Assembly: GCA_025403435.1 (NCBI GenBank)
Contig: CM046354.1
Coordinates: forward strand, 24,400,728 to 24,464,727
Length of the DNA: 64,000 nucleotides
From: Artocarpus heterophyllus
Taxonomy: Eukaryota; Streptophyta; Magnoliopsida; Rosales; Moraceae
Direction: 5' to 3'
Positions 11,336 to 22,891 of the stretch are shown here, in pieces; the stretch's first letter is position 1, and each line of letters starts with the position of its first letter. The notes beneath the pieces were generated by a model that ran no database searches, was not told where the DNA came from, and worked only from the letters and a program-made list of their open reading frames with translations. A program made the translations under genes and the position numbers.

Positions 11336-11877
11336 ACTTAACCTACCACTAATAGGCATTTTTACATCATTGTTTAATTTTGAAGTTTGATTGTGTTGAA
11401 AACAAGCATGGAAAGGGTGTGAATTTTCTTTATGGTTTGGTTGTATAAGTAGAGTGACTCATATGTGTTTTTATGTTACTTCTTATTTGTTTTTCCTAGT
11501 TTCATTTATGCTTTTTCCCCCCAATATCCAATTGTACAAAACCATATAAGTTTGGGGGAATTTCAATTCAAAAAAAATAAAAAAAAATGAAAAAGAAAAG
11601 AACAAAAAGGGAATAAATTCTTGTAGATTTCTTGTTTTTGAGATTTTGTAGATGCTTGTGGGTATTTGTTGGGAATGATTGGTAGTAGAGGAATGATCAA
11701 GTTCATAGTCAATTTTTGAGTTTTCATTCGTTTCATGCAAGGACCATCGGTGCATTATATGATCTTTTTTCACCCATTCTTCACCTTAGCTTCATAATTA
11801 CAAGCCTCAAAAGACCTTATGATCTTTGGTGATATGCTAACCTATATTGGTGGGGAGTGACATGAACAAGAGGCTTA
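11336..11877 (+). other. 3' noncoding region of the Athila-like element, left part
   Basis: This contains AAGTTTGGGGGAATTTC (11548-11564) and CAAGCCTCAAAAGACCTT (11801-11818), words common between pol and the 3' LTR of plant gypsy elements. It is interrupted at TTA (11875-11877) by the Harbinger element and resumes at 19103. No coding capacity was seen. Confidence 0.55.
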
Positions 11878-11892
11878 GGCCCTATTTGGCAT
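11878..11892 (+). repeat. Left terminal inverted repeat of the Harbinger element
   Basis: It reads GGCCCTATTTGGCAT. Eleven bases match the right end in reverse complement before divergence. The TTA duplication lies just to its left. Confidence 0.85.
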
Positions 11893-12484
11893 GCCGGACT
11901 AGATTGGATGACTCAGTCTAGATTGGACTAAACTGGATTGAATTAGATTGGATTAGATTATGCTAAATCCTATCCTATGTTTGGTAAACTCTCAGATTAG
12001 AAAACTAGACAAATAATCCTGTATTTGGTGTGTCACTAGACTAGAATACATTGGATATGATAATAACAAATTATATATATATTAAAATAATTATAAAAAT
12101 TAAAAAATTAAAAATAAACTATAACAATTGAAATATAACCATAAAATTTTTTGCAATAATTATAATTATTTTTTAAAGTGTTTTGGATTATAATCCGCAT
12201 TTAACAACTAAATTTAAAATAAGATATTTGATCATATTTAAACTTAAACATATAAATATATATGTGTTTACTTGTCCAACTAAATTGTTCCAAGTGTTTA
12301 GATCCAAAATGGTTATAAGTAATAAAAGTTACACATCCATTATACTCAAAAAAAGCTTGCTTAAGCAACAACAAACATATAAATATCTATATTAAAGCTA
12401 ATTATGCTTAAGTAAACAATATTGGTAAAACTAATTCCCACTTGAAGTTTGTTGGAGAAGAGTCATAACAAAATCCATCCTAAG

Positions 12485-14517
12485 TGTTAGACATGTATAC
12501 CCTAAGGAGTAAAAATGTAATAAGTTTTTGGAGACATTTTTATCAATAAAAAATTTATTTATTATTTATATACAAAATCTTGTCCTCTTTATATTCATAT
12601 TTTTTAAATGTATGTTAAGCAAACAAAAGTCTGAGACTATCAGTCTAAACCTTAAGAATTGGGCATATGATGGACGAATTATGCGGAAGACACGATTCTT
12701 AAGGTGATGGTATAAATCATAAGATCTGCAATCAAGGGAATAAAGTTAGGCACTTTATTCATGCAAAGATTGTTATGTTGTCTATATCCCTTTTGGGAGA
12801 TGGTTTGTCTTGACCATCAGAGGTGGACTCCTTGAATAGAAACATTGGCACATTATCATAGGTGGTGATGTGTTGGATCGGGACATAAAGTGAATTGATT
12901 TGGATTAATAATTCTATCTCAGTAAATTGATTCACTTTAGACAATCATTTGTGTTGTATCTTAATCTTGAGATGAATAGTGGGCCTGTTGTTTTGACTTG
13001 TGTCTTTTGATGTACCAAAGGGTAACACCCACATCTTAACAGTGGTATGCATGCTGGTATGTTGGAGGCATGACTCTTGATAGCGTAGACCTGTTATTCA
13101 TAGATATGGAATCCATAGCTCCTCTTTAAGAGTAATGATATCCTTTTATATGCGTTATCCTGTAATTGAAAAACTGAAGCGCTCGACCATTTGGATACAT
13201 AGGTGTAACCAAATGGTATACTGTCATTGTATAGTAAATTTTTTGATGGTGAGATAATGGAACATAAGATAAAAATAATCGAGAGGGTAAGAAAGAACTT
13301 GTCCTTAAGCTAATTGTGGATTATCATATAGAGATACGATACACTATGATATGTCATGGAGACTTAGCTATACGAGCTTCGTAATTCTATGTAGTTCGAG
13401 AGTGCAGCTCCAAGCTTTTAATAGAGTAGCGTTAGAGTTGATAATTATGAAATGTATATCTGGGATATTGGGTTTCATAATTATCAAGAGCTTGAACTAT
13501 ATAGGTCCATTTGGTCCCCTTTGCTAGCTCACAACATCCTGTAACAACACGGCGTGCTTTTCCAATAATTGGTAACTTATGTCAAATTTATCAGATTGGT
13601 TAAAATTTGGAAGAATCATATAATTCATGTTTGTTGATCAGTTGAATTAATTTTGTGATAAAAATTAATTGAAGATAAACTTGTTGAATTATAAGGATCG
13701 GATAATTCTTGTCTGTTTATCGATTGATTTAATTTTAGATAAATTAGATCAAGATAAACTTGTAGAATTATTGGGAATTGATTTATTTTCTCAGGGATTA
13801 TCTAGATAAATTTGTTTTAATTAGATAACTTATCCATTGGGTTATTTGAATTAAAACTGAGACTTGATCCTATAGAATCTCGGGTGGAAAATAAAAGATT
13901 CGTCAGATTTTTATTCAGCAATTCAGACTGCCATGGACGTGTTTGGCCTGCCGATAGGGCCTGTTCGGCCTGCTAATTAGATGGTTTGGCCTGCTGATCA
14001 GTGAAGGATAAGATCACGTGTTTCCACGCGGATCTTATCAGATATTGATCCAAACTTGATTCTATTTCAAGTTTTTGAGACCTAATCTGATAAGGACTGA
14101 CCCTAGGACCAATCTCTATATAAAGGGAGTAAGTTTTAAGAGTTACTCATATCAATTGAGAGATTAAGATTGATGCTCTACTAGTGAGAATCTGAAAACT
14201 CCCTGAGAGCTTTTGTTCAGAAATCACGAACACTTGCTTTGGGTTCTCTCGATTGGTTGGAAGGAGAGTCACCTAGTGGAAGAGTTGTACGTGTAACCCC
14301 ACACTCACTCTAGTCGTGGATAGAGAATAGCAAAGAAGACCAGTTGGTTGAGGCTCTTTTAGAACGTTACTTCTCTTCACGTTTTGCGAGGGTTCTTCAG
14401 CAATCAAAGGTTAGTAAAATCTATTTAATTTATGCATATAGCATGTCAAACTTCTGTTTTGGACAATACTCTGATGTAAAATTTTTAAAATTCCACTGTG
14501 TACTATTTTTTCCAACA
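12485..14517 (+). repeat. Ty1/copia solo LTR (copy A)
   Basis: It starts TGTTAGACATG and ends TTTCCAACA, 2033 bp. It is flanked by the perfect 5-bp duplication CTAAG (12480-12484 and 14518-14522) with no internal element sequence, so it is a solo LTR. It belongs to the same family as the LTRs at 20503-22505, 52442-54480 and 60101-62113. It interrupts the C-terminal codons of the Harbinger ORF1. Three GGCCTGC motifs occur at 13940-14000. Confidence 0.92.
14117..14124 (+). promoter_or_regulatory. TATA box of copia LTR copy A
   Basis: TATATAAA followed by GGGAGTAAG. The same word occurs at the equivalent place in copies at 52836-52843 (reverse) and 61714-61721. It lies roughly 120-180 bp downstream of the GC-rich motif cluster. 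Confidence 0.65.
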
Positions 14518-15882
14518 CTAAGTGCCTCATCCATAGACTTTAAGGCACTCACATTCCATGGTTGTTTAGCAAACAACTTCAAAGCCTTGATTTGATCAAC
14601 CACAGAAAGGTTCAACTTTATAATCTCACCCCACACAAATTCATGTTGCACACTTTCATCTTTTTTCTTGATAACCTAAAGTAGCATTTGTGTCTCTTCT
14701 CTTGCATACTCAATCATTTTGTCAAAAGTTTTTGTTATTTTTTCCAATCCCATTACAAGATCTCTAGATGATCTTGTTCTCTTTTTTTGGCTAGATCTAG
14801 ACATATTATTGGTCGAATTTTGGTTCACAGACATGGGAGAATAGGAGGAATCTTGTTGCATTTCAATATCAACCTCATTAGCCTCTTCATTATCAATAGT
14901 ATCAATCATCTCAGCATGCATTTCAGCTCCTTTACTAGTTGCACGATCAGCACCAAAAATAATAACTAGTCTATCATACAGTTTTCCTCTCCATCCTTCT
15001 TCTTCCTTGTGGCTTAAAAAAGGTGCCAATATAATTAGTAGTGATTAACTATTATAGGCAAATAGAATGAAATAGAAAGAAAAGAACATTAATCAAACCT
15101 GCGCAAATGCTTGCCACATTTTATCACTTTGAATCTTAATACATTTTAAATCATCATCCCATCCAAAGCCACTCATATTCAACATATCAAAAACAACACC
15201 ATATTGTTTTTTCCATATCTTCATCTTGGACTCGATATAAGGAGTTGCTTTCAAACCTGAATTAGGATATAGAGTATGTAATCACTTTTTAATTATACTT
15301 ATTGTTCCAGATTTTAAACTACCATTATCACGATGGAGTCCATGTGCTACTACATCTTCCAATACAGTCAATAATGCTACCTCTTCCACTTTGCTCCATG
15401 TATGTCTACTTCCTTTTCTTTTAAGTTTCATTATTTTGAGTGTTACCTCCAATTTCCATCCCCAACCATGTAATTTTTTGAAAAGAAAAAAATAATTTGT
15501 TCATTAAGATTATCATAGGCCTCACAAGATAGAATCCACAATGTCAAACTAGAATTTCAAAATCAAGATTAGAAGAATCACCTAAAAGAAACCTAGAAAA
15601 CTAAAAAATCAATGCAGAATCCAAAAGAAATTCAAGAACGAAAAAAAATTGTAACCCGAGAAACCAAAGGAGCAATTAGGGTTTGACTCTTTCAAGACTA
15701 AAGAAACAATTCAAGAACCACTAATGATAATTTCAAGAAACCCTAAAGAACCAAATTCGAAATAGATATATATATATATATTTTCTTTTGGCCGAATTGA
15801 CACCCTAACCCTAATTCATGAATTTGGCCTAGAAACAAGAAAAAGATAAGCAAACTTGACAATCCTAGGCTCTGATACCAAC

Positions 15883-16298
15883 TGATACGAACCATGCCAA
15901 CCACGTGACGAAACCCGATATCAAATCTGGAATTTCGAACCCCAAGACCTCTCAAGTTGAGTGGAACCACGACCCGTTGCTTAGCAAAGCAAGAACCTTG
16001 GTATGATGGAGATGCCACAAACGGGTATGGAAAGTCCGATTTGATAAGTCAATTGAAAGCCACAAGGAATCCTTGATAAGTTTGGAAAAGTTTCTTCAAG
16101 AACTCAAGAAGAATAACTCTCAATATGAATGAACATCAAAAACTGTATTGCATAATCTGAAAGAGGGCCTTATATGGCCGAAATTCACATAGGGTTTATC
16201 TTTAAATGTAAAATTCCTAATCTACCCTTAATGAAAGAAACGCCTAAATAAAGCCCTAGGATGGAATTATTTAACTCAGGATTCCTTCCTCCTATTCA
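15883..16298 (-). repeat. LTR copy next to a primer-binding site (Harbinger-nested gypsy)
   Basis: It begins TGATACGAACC and ends CCTATTCA on the plus strand. It is about 90% similar by eye to 16713-17124. GCTCTGATACCA two bases to its left marks it as the 5' LTR of the truncated leftward internal region. Confidence 0.75.
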
Positions 16299-16712
16299 CG
16301 CCTATAATAAAGTTGAGACAAAGATTCTAAATTTCAAATTCTGTAACTAAAACTTAAACTAAAATAAGATTACAAAGAATTCAAATCTTGAACAAAGAAT
16401 TCAAATCTTGAATCTTGAATCTTGAATCTTTGCTGGACACACCACTCCTACATGTGTACGTGTATGGAATGAACATGCAAGTTGGCCATGCAAGGACTCA
16501 ATGTGCGTGTATGACTAATTAGCTCCCTTCCAGCTCTACTTTGATGAGTAAAACTAGCCTTTGCTTACCCTTAGTAGTGAACACACACTCTCCTTGTTGT
16601 AGAACTCTCTGGACCAAGTTATTCAGCTCTTCTTTGAATCTTTTAGCCTGAGCCCTCGTCACCAGACCAATTGAAACTTGAATTGGATCGTGAAAATTCC
16701 ATGCATCAAGAC

Positions 16713-17124
16713 TGATACAAACCAAGCCAACCATATAATGAAACCCGATATCAAATCTGGAATTTTGAACCCCAAGACCTCTCAAGTTGAGTGAAACCGT
16801 GACTCATTGCTTAGCAAAGCAAGAACTTTGGTATGATGGAGACGCTAGAAACGGGTATGGAAAGTCTGTTTGATAAGTCAATTGAACGCCAAAAGGAATC
16901 CTTGATAAGTTCAGAAAAGTTTCTTCAAGAACTCAAGAAGAATAACTTTCAATATGAATGAACATCAAAAATTGTATTGCATAATCTGAAAGAGGGCCTT
17001 ATATGGCCGAAATTCACATAAGGTTTATCTTTAAATGTAAAATTTATAATCTACCCTTAATGAAAGAAATAACTAAATAAAGCCCTATGATGGAATTATT
17101 TAACTCAGGATTCCTTCCTCCTAT
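16713..17124 (-). repeat. Second LTR copy of the Harbinger-nested gypsy fragment
   Basis: It begins TGATACAAACC and its similarity to the other copy ends at CCTCCTAT (17124), where transposase coding sequence resumes. No target duplication was recognised. Confidence 0.7.
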
Positions 17125-17818
17125 GTTGTACCTATGGGAACTCTTAACTCATTTGGTCTACTGATTGCATCATGTAAAATTCTAGAATTAGATGTAGAAC
17201 CTTCCCAACCAGTTAACACAAATACAAAATTCATATTTCAGTCGCAAACTCCAAGAACATTAGTAGCAGGCTCACTCTTTCTATTTCGATATCTTGGCTT
17301 ATCAAATTCAGATATGTGCACTTTAATAAATGTCTCATCTAAGGCTCCTAAGCAACCCTAAAGAAGAATTAAGTTCAAATTAACTAATTGGTGGGCATAT
17401 GAAAGGCCAAACATTATAATTGTTGATATCAAAACTTTATACATACCTTAGACCATTTCCATCTATCATCATTGCAATCATCAGATACCGATGATGGCAT
17501 CGTCAATAAGATACTTTGCAAACAAAGGACCTTATTTAAAACCAAATTGAGGTACCTATTAATTGTCTCACTTGACCTTTTGAACCTATTCACTATGGTT
17601 TGAATCTTCACATAGCGAGCAAGTATATGTAAAAGAATAGAAACTTGTCCTTCAATGGTGACCAATCCATCTATCTTTAATCTCCCATGAACTCGGAATA
17701 GGTCACATAATAGACCAAATGTTCTCCTATCCATTCGAAGTTGGTTTACACACTCTATGTCACTGGTGCATATATAGTTATCTAATACACTGAAATGAGT
17801 CTCGTGGTTCATAAATGT
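17125..17818 (-). pseudogene. PIF/Harbinger transposase, N-terminal part
   Basis: The minus strand from 17812 encodes the N-terminal helical domain of plant PIF transposases. It includes ECVNQLRMDRRTFGLLCDLF, VTIEGQVSILLHILARYVK and RFKRSSETINRYLNLVL. A canonical GT-AG intron of about 89 bp follows (17358-17446, donor GTATGT, acceptor TTTAG). Exon 2 opens the DDE_4-type nuclease: [13 protein letters not shown] carries the first catalytic Asp, then VFVLTGWEGSTSNSRILHDA. A stop occurs just after VCD. The second Asp and the Glu are missing because the nested gypsy fragment begins at 17124. In life it cuts and pastes the element at TWA sites. Confidence 0.85.
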
Positions 17819-19084
17819 ACATTCTTAGGCATGCATCTTTCATAGTGTCTTTGAACCATAATATAAGCATTAATCAACACCAAACAACCCATCATAATTC
17901 TTCTCAAATACATATATCTTGTAATTATGAATATAATAACATCCATCTTGTCCATATCTATCAAAGCAACAAAAATTTAGAGTCAATAGCAATACCAAAG
18001 AATTTGTAAGAAGTTCTTTTTGAATATGAATATCTATCTTTTACAGTAGATGTTGAACACCAATGCGCTTGTCAATTACAATTAGAAACTTCATGCATTT
18101 CAAAAAAAGGGTAGCACTTCCCCTATAGTTTCATATATCTCAAACATCACACACTCACTGTTCAAAAGTTCAAAACAAAACAAAAGTTCATAACGTGACC
18201 AGAATAATAATTTAAGATGGATACAACAATAGTGAACTAAACAATAATAGCATAATCAAAAGTTCATACTCCATTTAAATATTTATGTCCTATACAAACC
18301 TAGTTATATATTAAGCCTACAAGATAAGGACAAATTAACAAACCAAAGCTAGTTTATTAGCTATTTAAAACTTCATCAATTCAATGAAGAATTTAAACAA
18401 ATAATACATAGGCATTCAAAACATGGACATATAACATAACAACAATTTTTACCTCAATGGTGGGCATTTATTCACTTCTTAGAACAGTTGTTAATGAACT
18501 TGAGGGCTAGCAAACATGTAGATCACACCATCCACTTACCGAAGAACCCTAACAAGCTTCTCTTGCTCCTCTAATATTCCTTGCCCTTCAATCAATCATC
18601 CGATTATATATAAATTCAACAATTTCTGCAAACAAACTAAAAATAATAAAGATTTCCAATGGACTCAAAATGTTGGATTAGAAGAAGAAGAAGAAGTTTC
18701 TGGAGTGAGATAACTAGAGTAAGGAGGGAGAATGAAAGAGAACAAGAAAACCTACCCTAGCACAGAGAGAGAAAGAGATGGAGGCATGAATGAAAGAGAA
18801 GAAGATAGAGGCATAAATGTAAGAAGGGAGAAAAAGATGGAGGCATGAATGAGTGAGAAGAAAATCTACCCTAGCATAGAGAAAACGAACGAAGAAAAGC
18901 AGAAAAAAAAAGTCCAATCTATTCCAGGGATAAATCATCCCATGTTTTCGATTGGGACTAATAATCCCACATTGGTTGGGATTATTTATGGTCAAAAGGA
19001 TAAATTATCCTAAGTAATCCAGTCAAAAACTATTTCCAAGTATGGGCTTGGGATTATTAATCCCAATCCCAGTCCTAAGCCTGT
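17819..19084. other. Noncoding end of the Harbinger element
   Basis: AT-rich sequence upstream of the transposase start on the minus strand, containing its presumed promoter. A purine-rich imperfect repeat (GAGAAGAAGAT / GGAGGCATGAATGA, three times at 18779-18865) lies near the right terminus. Subterminal GGGATTATTAATCCC palindromes (about 19048-19062) are typical of binding sites in such elements. Confidence 0.5.
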
Positions 19085-19099
19085 GTAACAAATAGGGCC
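19085..19099 (-). repeat. Right terminal inverted repeat of the Harbinger element
   Basis: The reverse complement reads GGCCCTATTTGTTAC. The TTA duplication follows at 19100-19102. Confidence 0.85.
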
Positions 19100-19102
19100 T
19101 TA

Positions 19103-19436
19103 TGGTAGTTTCGAATTTCATCAGCTAAAGATTTCTCATTGTCCGTCTAAGTGCATAAGTTTATTTAGAGTTCAATTGGTAAAGTGAGAGTGATTTAGCA
19201 CACACTCACACTTAGAGAGTCTTGAATAGGGTGAGATCGGTGTTTAATGTTGAAATTCTAGATAACTCAATGGTTGTATTTCCTTTGAGCTTTGGGAACA
19301 TTTCATGGCTTTGAGATTTATGCTTATCTAGTTATCAATTGGATACAAAACTTACACTTCTATTTTCTTGTTGGTTTAAATTTTGTTATCTTGTGCTTTG
19401 CTTAAGGACAAACAAATGTTTAAGTTTGAGGATCTT
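19103..19436 (+). other. 3' noncoding region of the Athila-like element, right part, ending in a polypurine tract
   Basis: It resumes after the Harbinger target duplication. GCTTAAGGACAAACAAATG then AAGTTTGAGGATCTT immediately precede the 3' LTR start at 19437. The purine-rich word is the likely plus-strand primer. Confidence 0.6.
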
Positions 19437-22400
19437 TGATAAGTGAGTATTTCACTCACAAATTAAATATTTTTTAAGCTTAAGTGTTTGTGAAAATCCT
19501 CAAGTATATGCGTTATTTTGATTTTTTTTTGTGTGTTATTTTATAGGAAAATAAGTCCATGGATATTAAAGGGATTTTTTGAATCAATTGGAGCTCAAAA
19601 GAGGCTTTTTTAGGAGGAACTAGCCATGGTCACATGCTCACACAGCTTCAAACGTGGTGGTAGGAAGCATCATGAGGCCCAATAGGGGCCTTATGTTGTT
19701 TGGCATCAGACCAAAGGCAGCTGCATGGGGGCACAAGCCTACTACATGACCCAAGTCCCTATGCCCTAGCAACTTGCACAGCTCATTCACCCTAAAAAGT
19801 GTTTTAAGGGTTGATCTTGGCTTTTTAATCCAATGGCTGAGATTTGACTTGAAATGAAGCTTAAATACTTTTTAAGGCCTGAAAACCTAAAAAAGGAGGG
19901 AGCCACAATTTTTAAGGAGAATTTAGAGGCACACTTTTCTAGAGAGAAAAGAGATTAAAGGCTAATTTTTCTTAGAGAATTGCTTGAAGATTTTTGAAGG
20001 ATTGAAGCCTTGGAGACCATTTCCATCATAGTTTCCTCTTAGTCCCTTCTTTATTTCAATTTTTATTTGGAATTTAAAATTATGGATTTGTCATAAACAT
20101 GTTTATATTTATGAATTTCTTGATGATTTTAGTTATGGATTTGTATATGCTTAGCTAGATTTTCATTGTAGGTCTTGATGTAACTCTATTTTGACTATGT
20201 TTGGAATATTTAGTAAATTATTAATATAGTTTCATTTCAATTCATTTATGTTTCTCTATGCTTAATGCTTCTAATTTGTTGGAAAATGAATTAGTTGATT
20301 CAATTTATGAATTTCAATGCTTGGGAGAGATTGACTCATTTATTGATTTTGTGGGAAAAATAATCTTAGTTGTTGTTAAGTCTGAGAGACCAAGGACACT
20401 TAGATAATTACCATAAAGGTTTGCTTAATGAATGTGTGGGTAGACAAGTTCGATAGGGATATCAACTTGGATATTTTTACATATCATCTTCTTTGAGGCT
20501 TGTGTTGGAAACAAAGTGCGCAGCGGAATTTTAAAAATTTTTCATCAGAGTATTTTCCAAAACACAAGTTTGACATGTTATATGTATAAATTAAACAGAT
20601 CTTACTAACCTCAGTGTGCCGAAGAACCTCCGCGACCTGTGTAGAGAAGTAACGTTCCAGAAGAGCCTCAACCAACTGGTCTTCTTTGCTATTCTCTATC
20701 CACAACCGGAGTGAGTGTGGGCTCACACGTACAGCTCTTCCACCGGTGACTCTCCTTCCAACCAATAAAGAGAACCCAAAGCTAGTGTTCGTGATTTGTG
20801 AACAAAAGCTCTCAGGGAGTTTTCAGATGCTCACTAGAAGAGTATCACTCTTAATCTCTCAAATTGATCTGAGTAAATCATTAGACTCACTCCCTTTTTA
20901 TACCTATTGGTCCTTGGGGTCAGTCCATATCAGATTAGGTCTCAAAAATCGAAACAGAATCAAGTTCGGATCAATATCTGATAAGATACGCGTGAAAAAC
21001 GCGTAATCTTAACTGTCGCGGTCGGCATGCCGAACTGTGTGATAGGCAGGCCGAACTTTCTGATAGGCAGGCCGAACTGCCGAGAAAAAATCTCCGCGAA
21101 TCTTTTATTTTCCACCCGAGATTCTAAAGGATAAAGTCTCAGTTTTGATTCAAATAGCCCAATAGAAAAGATATTTGATCAAAACAAACTTTATCAAGAT
21201 AATCTCTAAGAAAATAAATCAATTCACAATAATTCTACAATTTTATCTTGTTCTAATTGTCCAAAATTAAAACAACCAATAAACAGACAAGAATTATCCG
21301 AACGCCATAATTCAACAAGTTCATCTTGAACTAATTTCTTACATAATTAATTCAACCGATAAAGAAACATGAATTATTTGATTCTTATAAATTTTAAACC
21401 AATCTGATAAATCCGACATAAGTCACCAATTATTGGAAAAGCACGCCGTGTCGTTACTGGATTTTGTGAGCTAGCAAAGGGGACCAAAATGGACCTATAA
21501 AGTTCAAGCTCATGATAATTATGAAACCCAATATCCCAGATATACATTTCACAATTATCAACTCCAACGCTACTCCACTAAAAGCTTGGAGCTGCACTCT
21601 CGAACTTTATAGAATTACGAAGCTCGTGTAGCTAAGTCTCCATGACATATCATAGTGTATCGCATCCCCATATGATCATCCATAATCGGCTTAAGGACAA
21701 GTTCTGTCTTACCTTCCCGATTATTTTTATCTTACGTTCCATTGTCTCACCATTAGAAAACTTACCATCCAAAGATAGTATACCATTCGGTTACACCTAT
21801 GTATCCAAATGGTTGAGCGCTCCAGTTTTCCAATTACAGGACAACGCATATAAGAGGATATCATTACTCCTAAAGAGGAGCTATGGATTCCATATCTATG
21901 AATAACAAGTCTACGCTACCAAGAGTCATGCCTCCAACGTACCGGCATGCATGCCACTATAGAGATGTGGGAGTCACCCATTGGTACATCAAAAGACACA
22001 AATCGAGACAACGGGCCCATTATTCATCTCAGGATTAAGATACAATACAAATGATTGTCTAAAGTGAATCGATTTGCCAAGACAGAATTATTAATCCAAA
22101 TCAATTCACTTTATGTCCCGATCCAACACATCGTCACCTATGACAACGCGCCAATGTTTCTATTCATGGAGTCCAACTCCGATGGCCAAGACAAACCATC
22201 TCCCAAAAGGGATATAGACAACATAACAATCTTTACATGAATAAAGTGCCCAACTTTATTCCCTCGATTGCGGATCATATATTTTAGACCATCACCTTAA
22301 GAGTCGTGTCTACCGCATAATCATCCCATCATATGCCAAGGTTTAGACTGACAGTCTCAGACTACTGTTTGCTTATCATACATTCAACAAATATGAACGT

Positions 22401-22891
22401 AAAGAGGACAATATTTGGTATATATAAACGAATAAATTCTTTATTGATAAAAATGTCTCCAAAAACGTATTACATTTTTACTCCTTAGAGCATACATGTC
22501 TAACAGCTTGGGAGAGGTAATGAGGTTAAGTTTCAACTCTTGATTAATGAATTGATTGAAGCTAGTTAATAATTGCTAAATAGGAAGAACAAAGGAAAAT
22601 TAGAATGAGATCAAGACCCAAAATATTCCATCATACGGATTTTTTGTTCATGAAATTGTCTCTTTTGTTTATTGCTTTATCAATCGCTTTAATTAGTATT
22701 GTTTGCTTAATTTTCTTTTATTTCTTGTAATTCATTCAAATTTGAATTTTCCTAGATAAAATTAAGTACAAAAACCCATAATACTTAGCTTAAATTCCTA
22801 AAAACTTAATCCTTGTGGGACGATACTTGACTTTTAATCACTTAATTACTCGCACGACTCATGCACTTGTGGTTTTAGTGTAAAACCAACA
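19437..22891 (+). repeat. 3' LTR of the Athila-like element, split by a copia solo LTR
   Basis: It starts TGATAAGTGAG right after the polypurine tract and ends CCTTGTGGGACGATACTTG…AAACCAACA. Subtracting the nested solo LTR and duplication (2008 bp) leaves about 1.45 kb. No partner LTR exists in the window to verify the ends. Confidence 0.65.
20503..22505 (-). repeat. Ty1/copia solo LTR (copy B), inverted
   Basis: On the plus strand it starts TGTTGGAAACAAAG and ends ACATGTCTAACA, the reverse complement of the copy A family, 2003 bp. A perfect duplication GCTTG flanks it (20498-20502, 22506-22510). GGCAGGCCGAAC motifs occur at 21051-21080. It lies within the Athila-like LTR. Confidence 0.92.

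Larger units (their letters stand above)
12431..15440 (-). pseudogene. Harbinger ORF1, Myb/SANT-like accessory protein, split by a solo LTR
   Basis: Read leftward from about 15440, a first part resembles the Myb_DNA-bind_3 domain (TWSKVEEVALLTVLEDVVAH, then KATPYIESKMKIWKKQYG, GFGWDDDLKCI, MWQAF). A likely intron follows (GT at 15099 to AG near 15016). The second exon reads GWRGKLYDRLVIIFGADRAT, an acidic/Ser-rich linker, then KKRTRSSRDLV and a C-terminal helical part (NLSVVDQIKALKLFAKQPWN). The copia solo LTR interrupts the C-terminus; MDFVMTLLQQTSSGN and a stop resume at 12431-12479. Such ORF1 proteins bind transposon DNA and aid nuclear import of the transposase. Some frame breaks are present. 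Confidence 0.75.
15484..17124 (-). mobile_element. Gypsy-type fragment with two 0.4-kb LTRs inside Harbinger
   Basis: Two direct repeats of about 412 bp (15883-16298 and 16713-17124) flank a short internal piece. On the minus strand that piece encodes VTRAQAKRFKEELNNLVQRV and a stop, the typical C-terminal tail of a plant gypsy polyprotein. To the left of the left repeat lies GCTCTGATACCA (15869-15880), the reverse complement of an initiator-Met tRNA primer-binding site, followed by leader-like sequence to about 15484. The order is therefore LTR, tail of one internal region, LTR, PBS and start of another. It replaced the C-terminal part of the transposase gene. Confidence 0.65.
11878..19099 (-). 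mobile_element. PIF/Harbinger DNA transposon with nested insertions
   Basis: The terminal inverted repeats begin GGCCCTATTTG at 11878 and, reverse-complemented, at 19099. The flanking trinucleotide is TTA on both sides (11875-11877 and 19100-19102), the TWA duplication diagnostic of this superfamily. Inside, on the minus strand, are the two expected genes: a DDE transposase (17125-17818) and a Myb/SANT-like ORF1 (12431-15440). A copia solo LTR (12485-14517) and a gypsy fragment (about 15484-17124) are nested within. Net of these the element is about 3.5 kb. It is non-functional: the transposase C-terminus is missing. Confidence 0.9.
7750..22891 (+). mobile_element. Athila-like Ty3/gypsy element, truncated and multiply interrupted
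   Basis: The plus strand carries gag, protease, RT and RNase H remnants (7750-11010), then a 3' noncoding region, a polypurine-rich stretch ending just before 19437, and a 3' LTR. A PIF/Harbinger transposon (11878-19099) splits the 3' noncoding region and a copia solo LTR (20503-22505) splits the 3' LTR. The 5' LTR and leader are absent: the gag remnant abuts the Tat-like LTR. No integrase is visible after RNase H. Motifs such as PFGLCNAP-type and MCIDY resemble Athila/non-chromovirus polyproteins; the exact clade is inferred. Confidence 0.7.
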
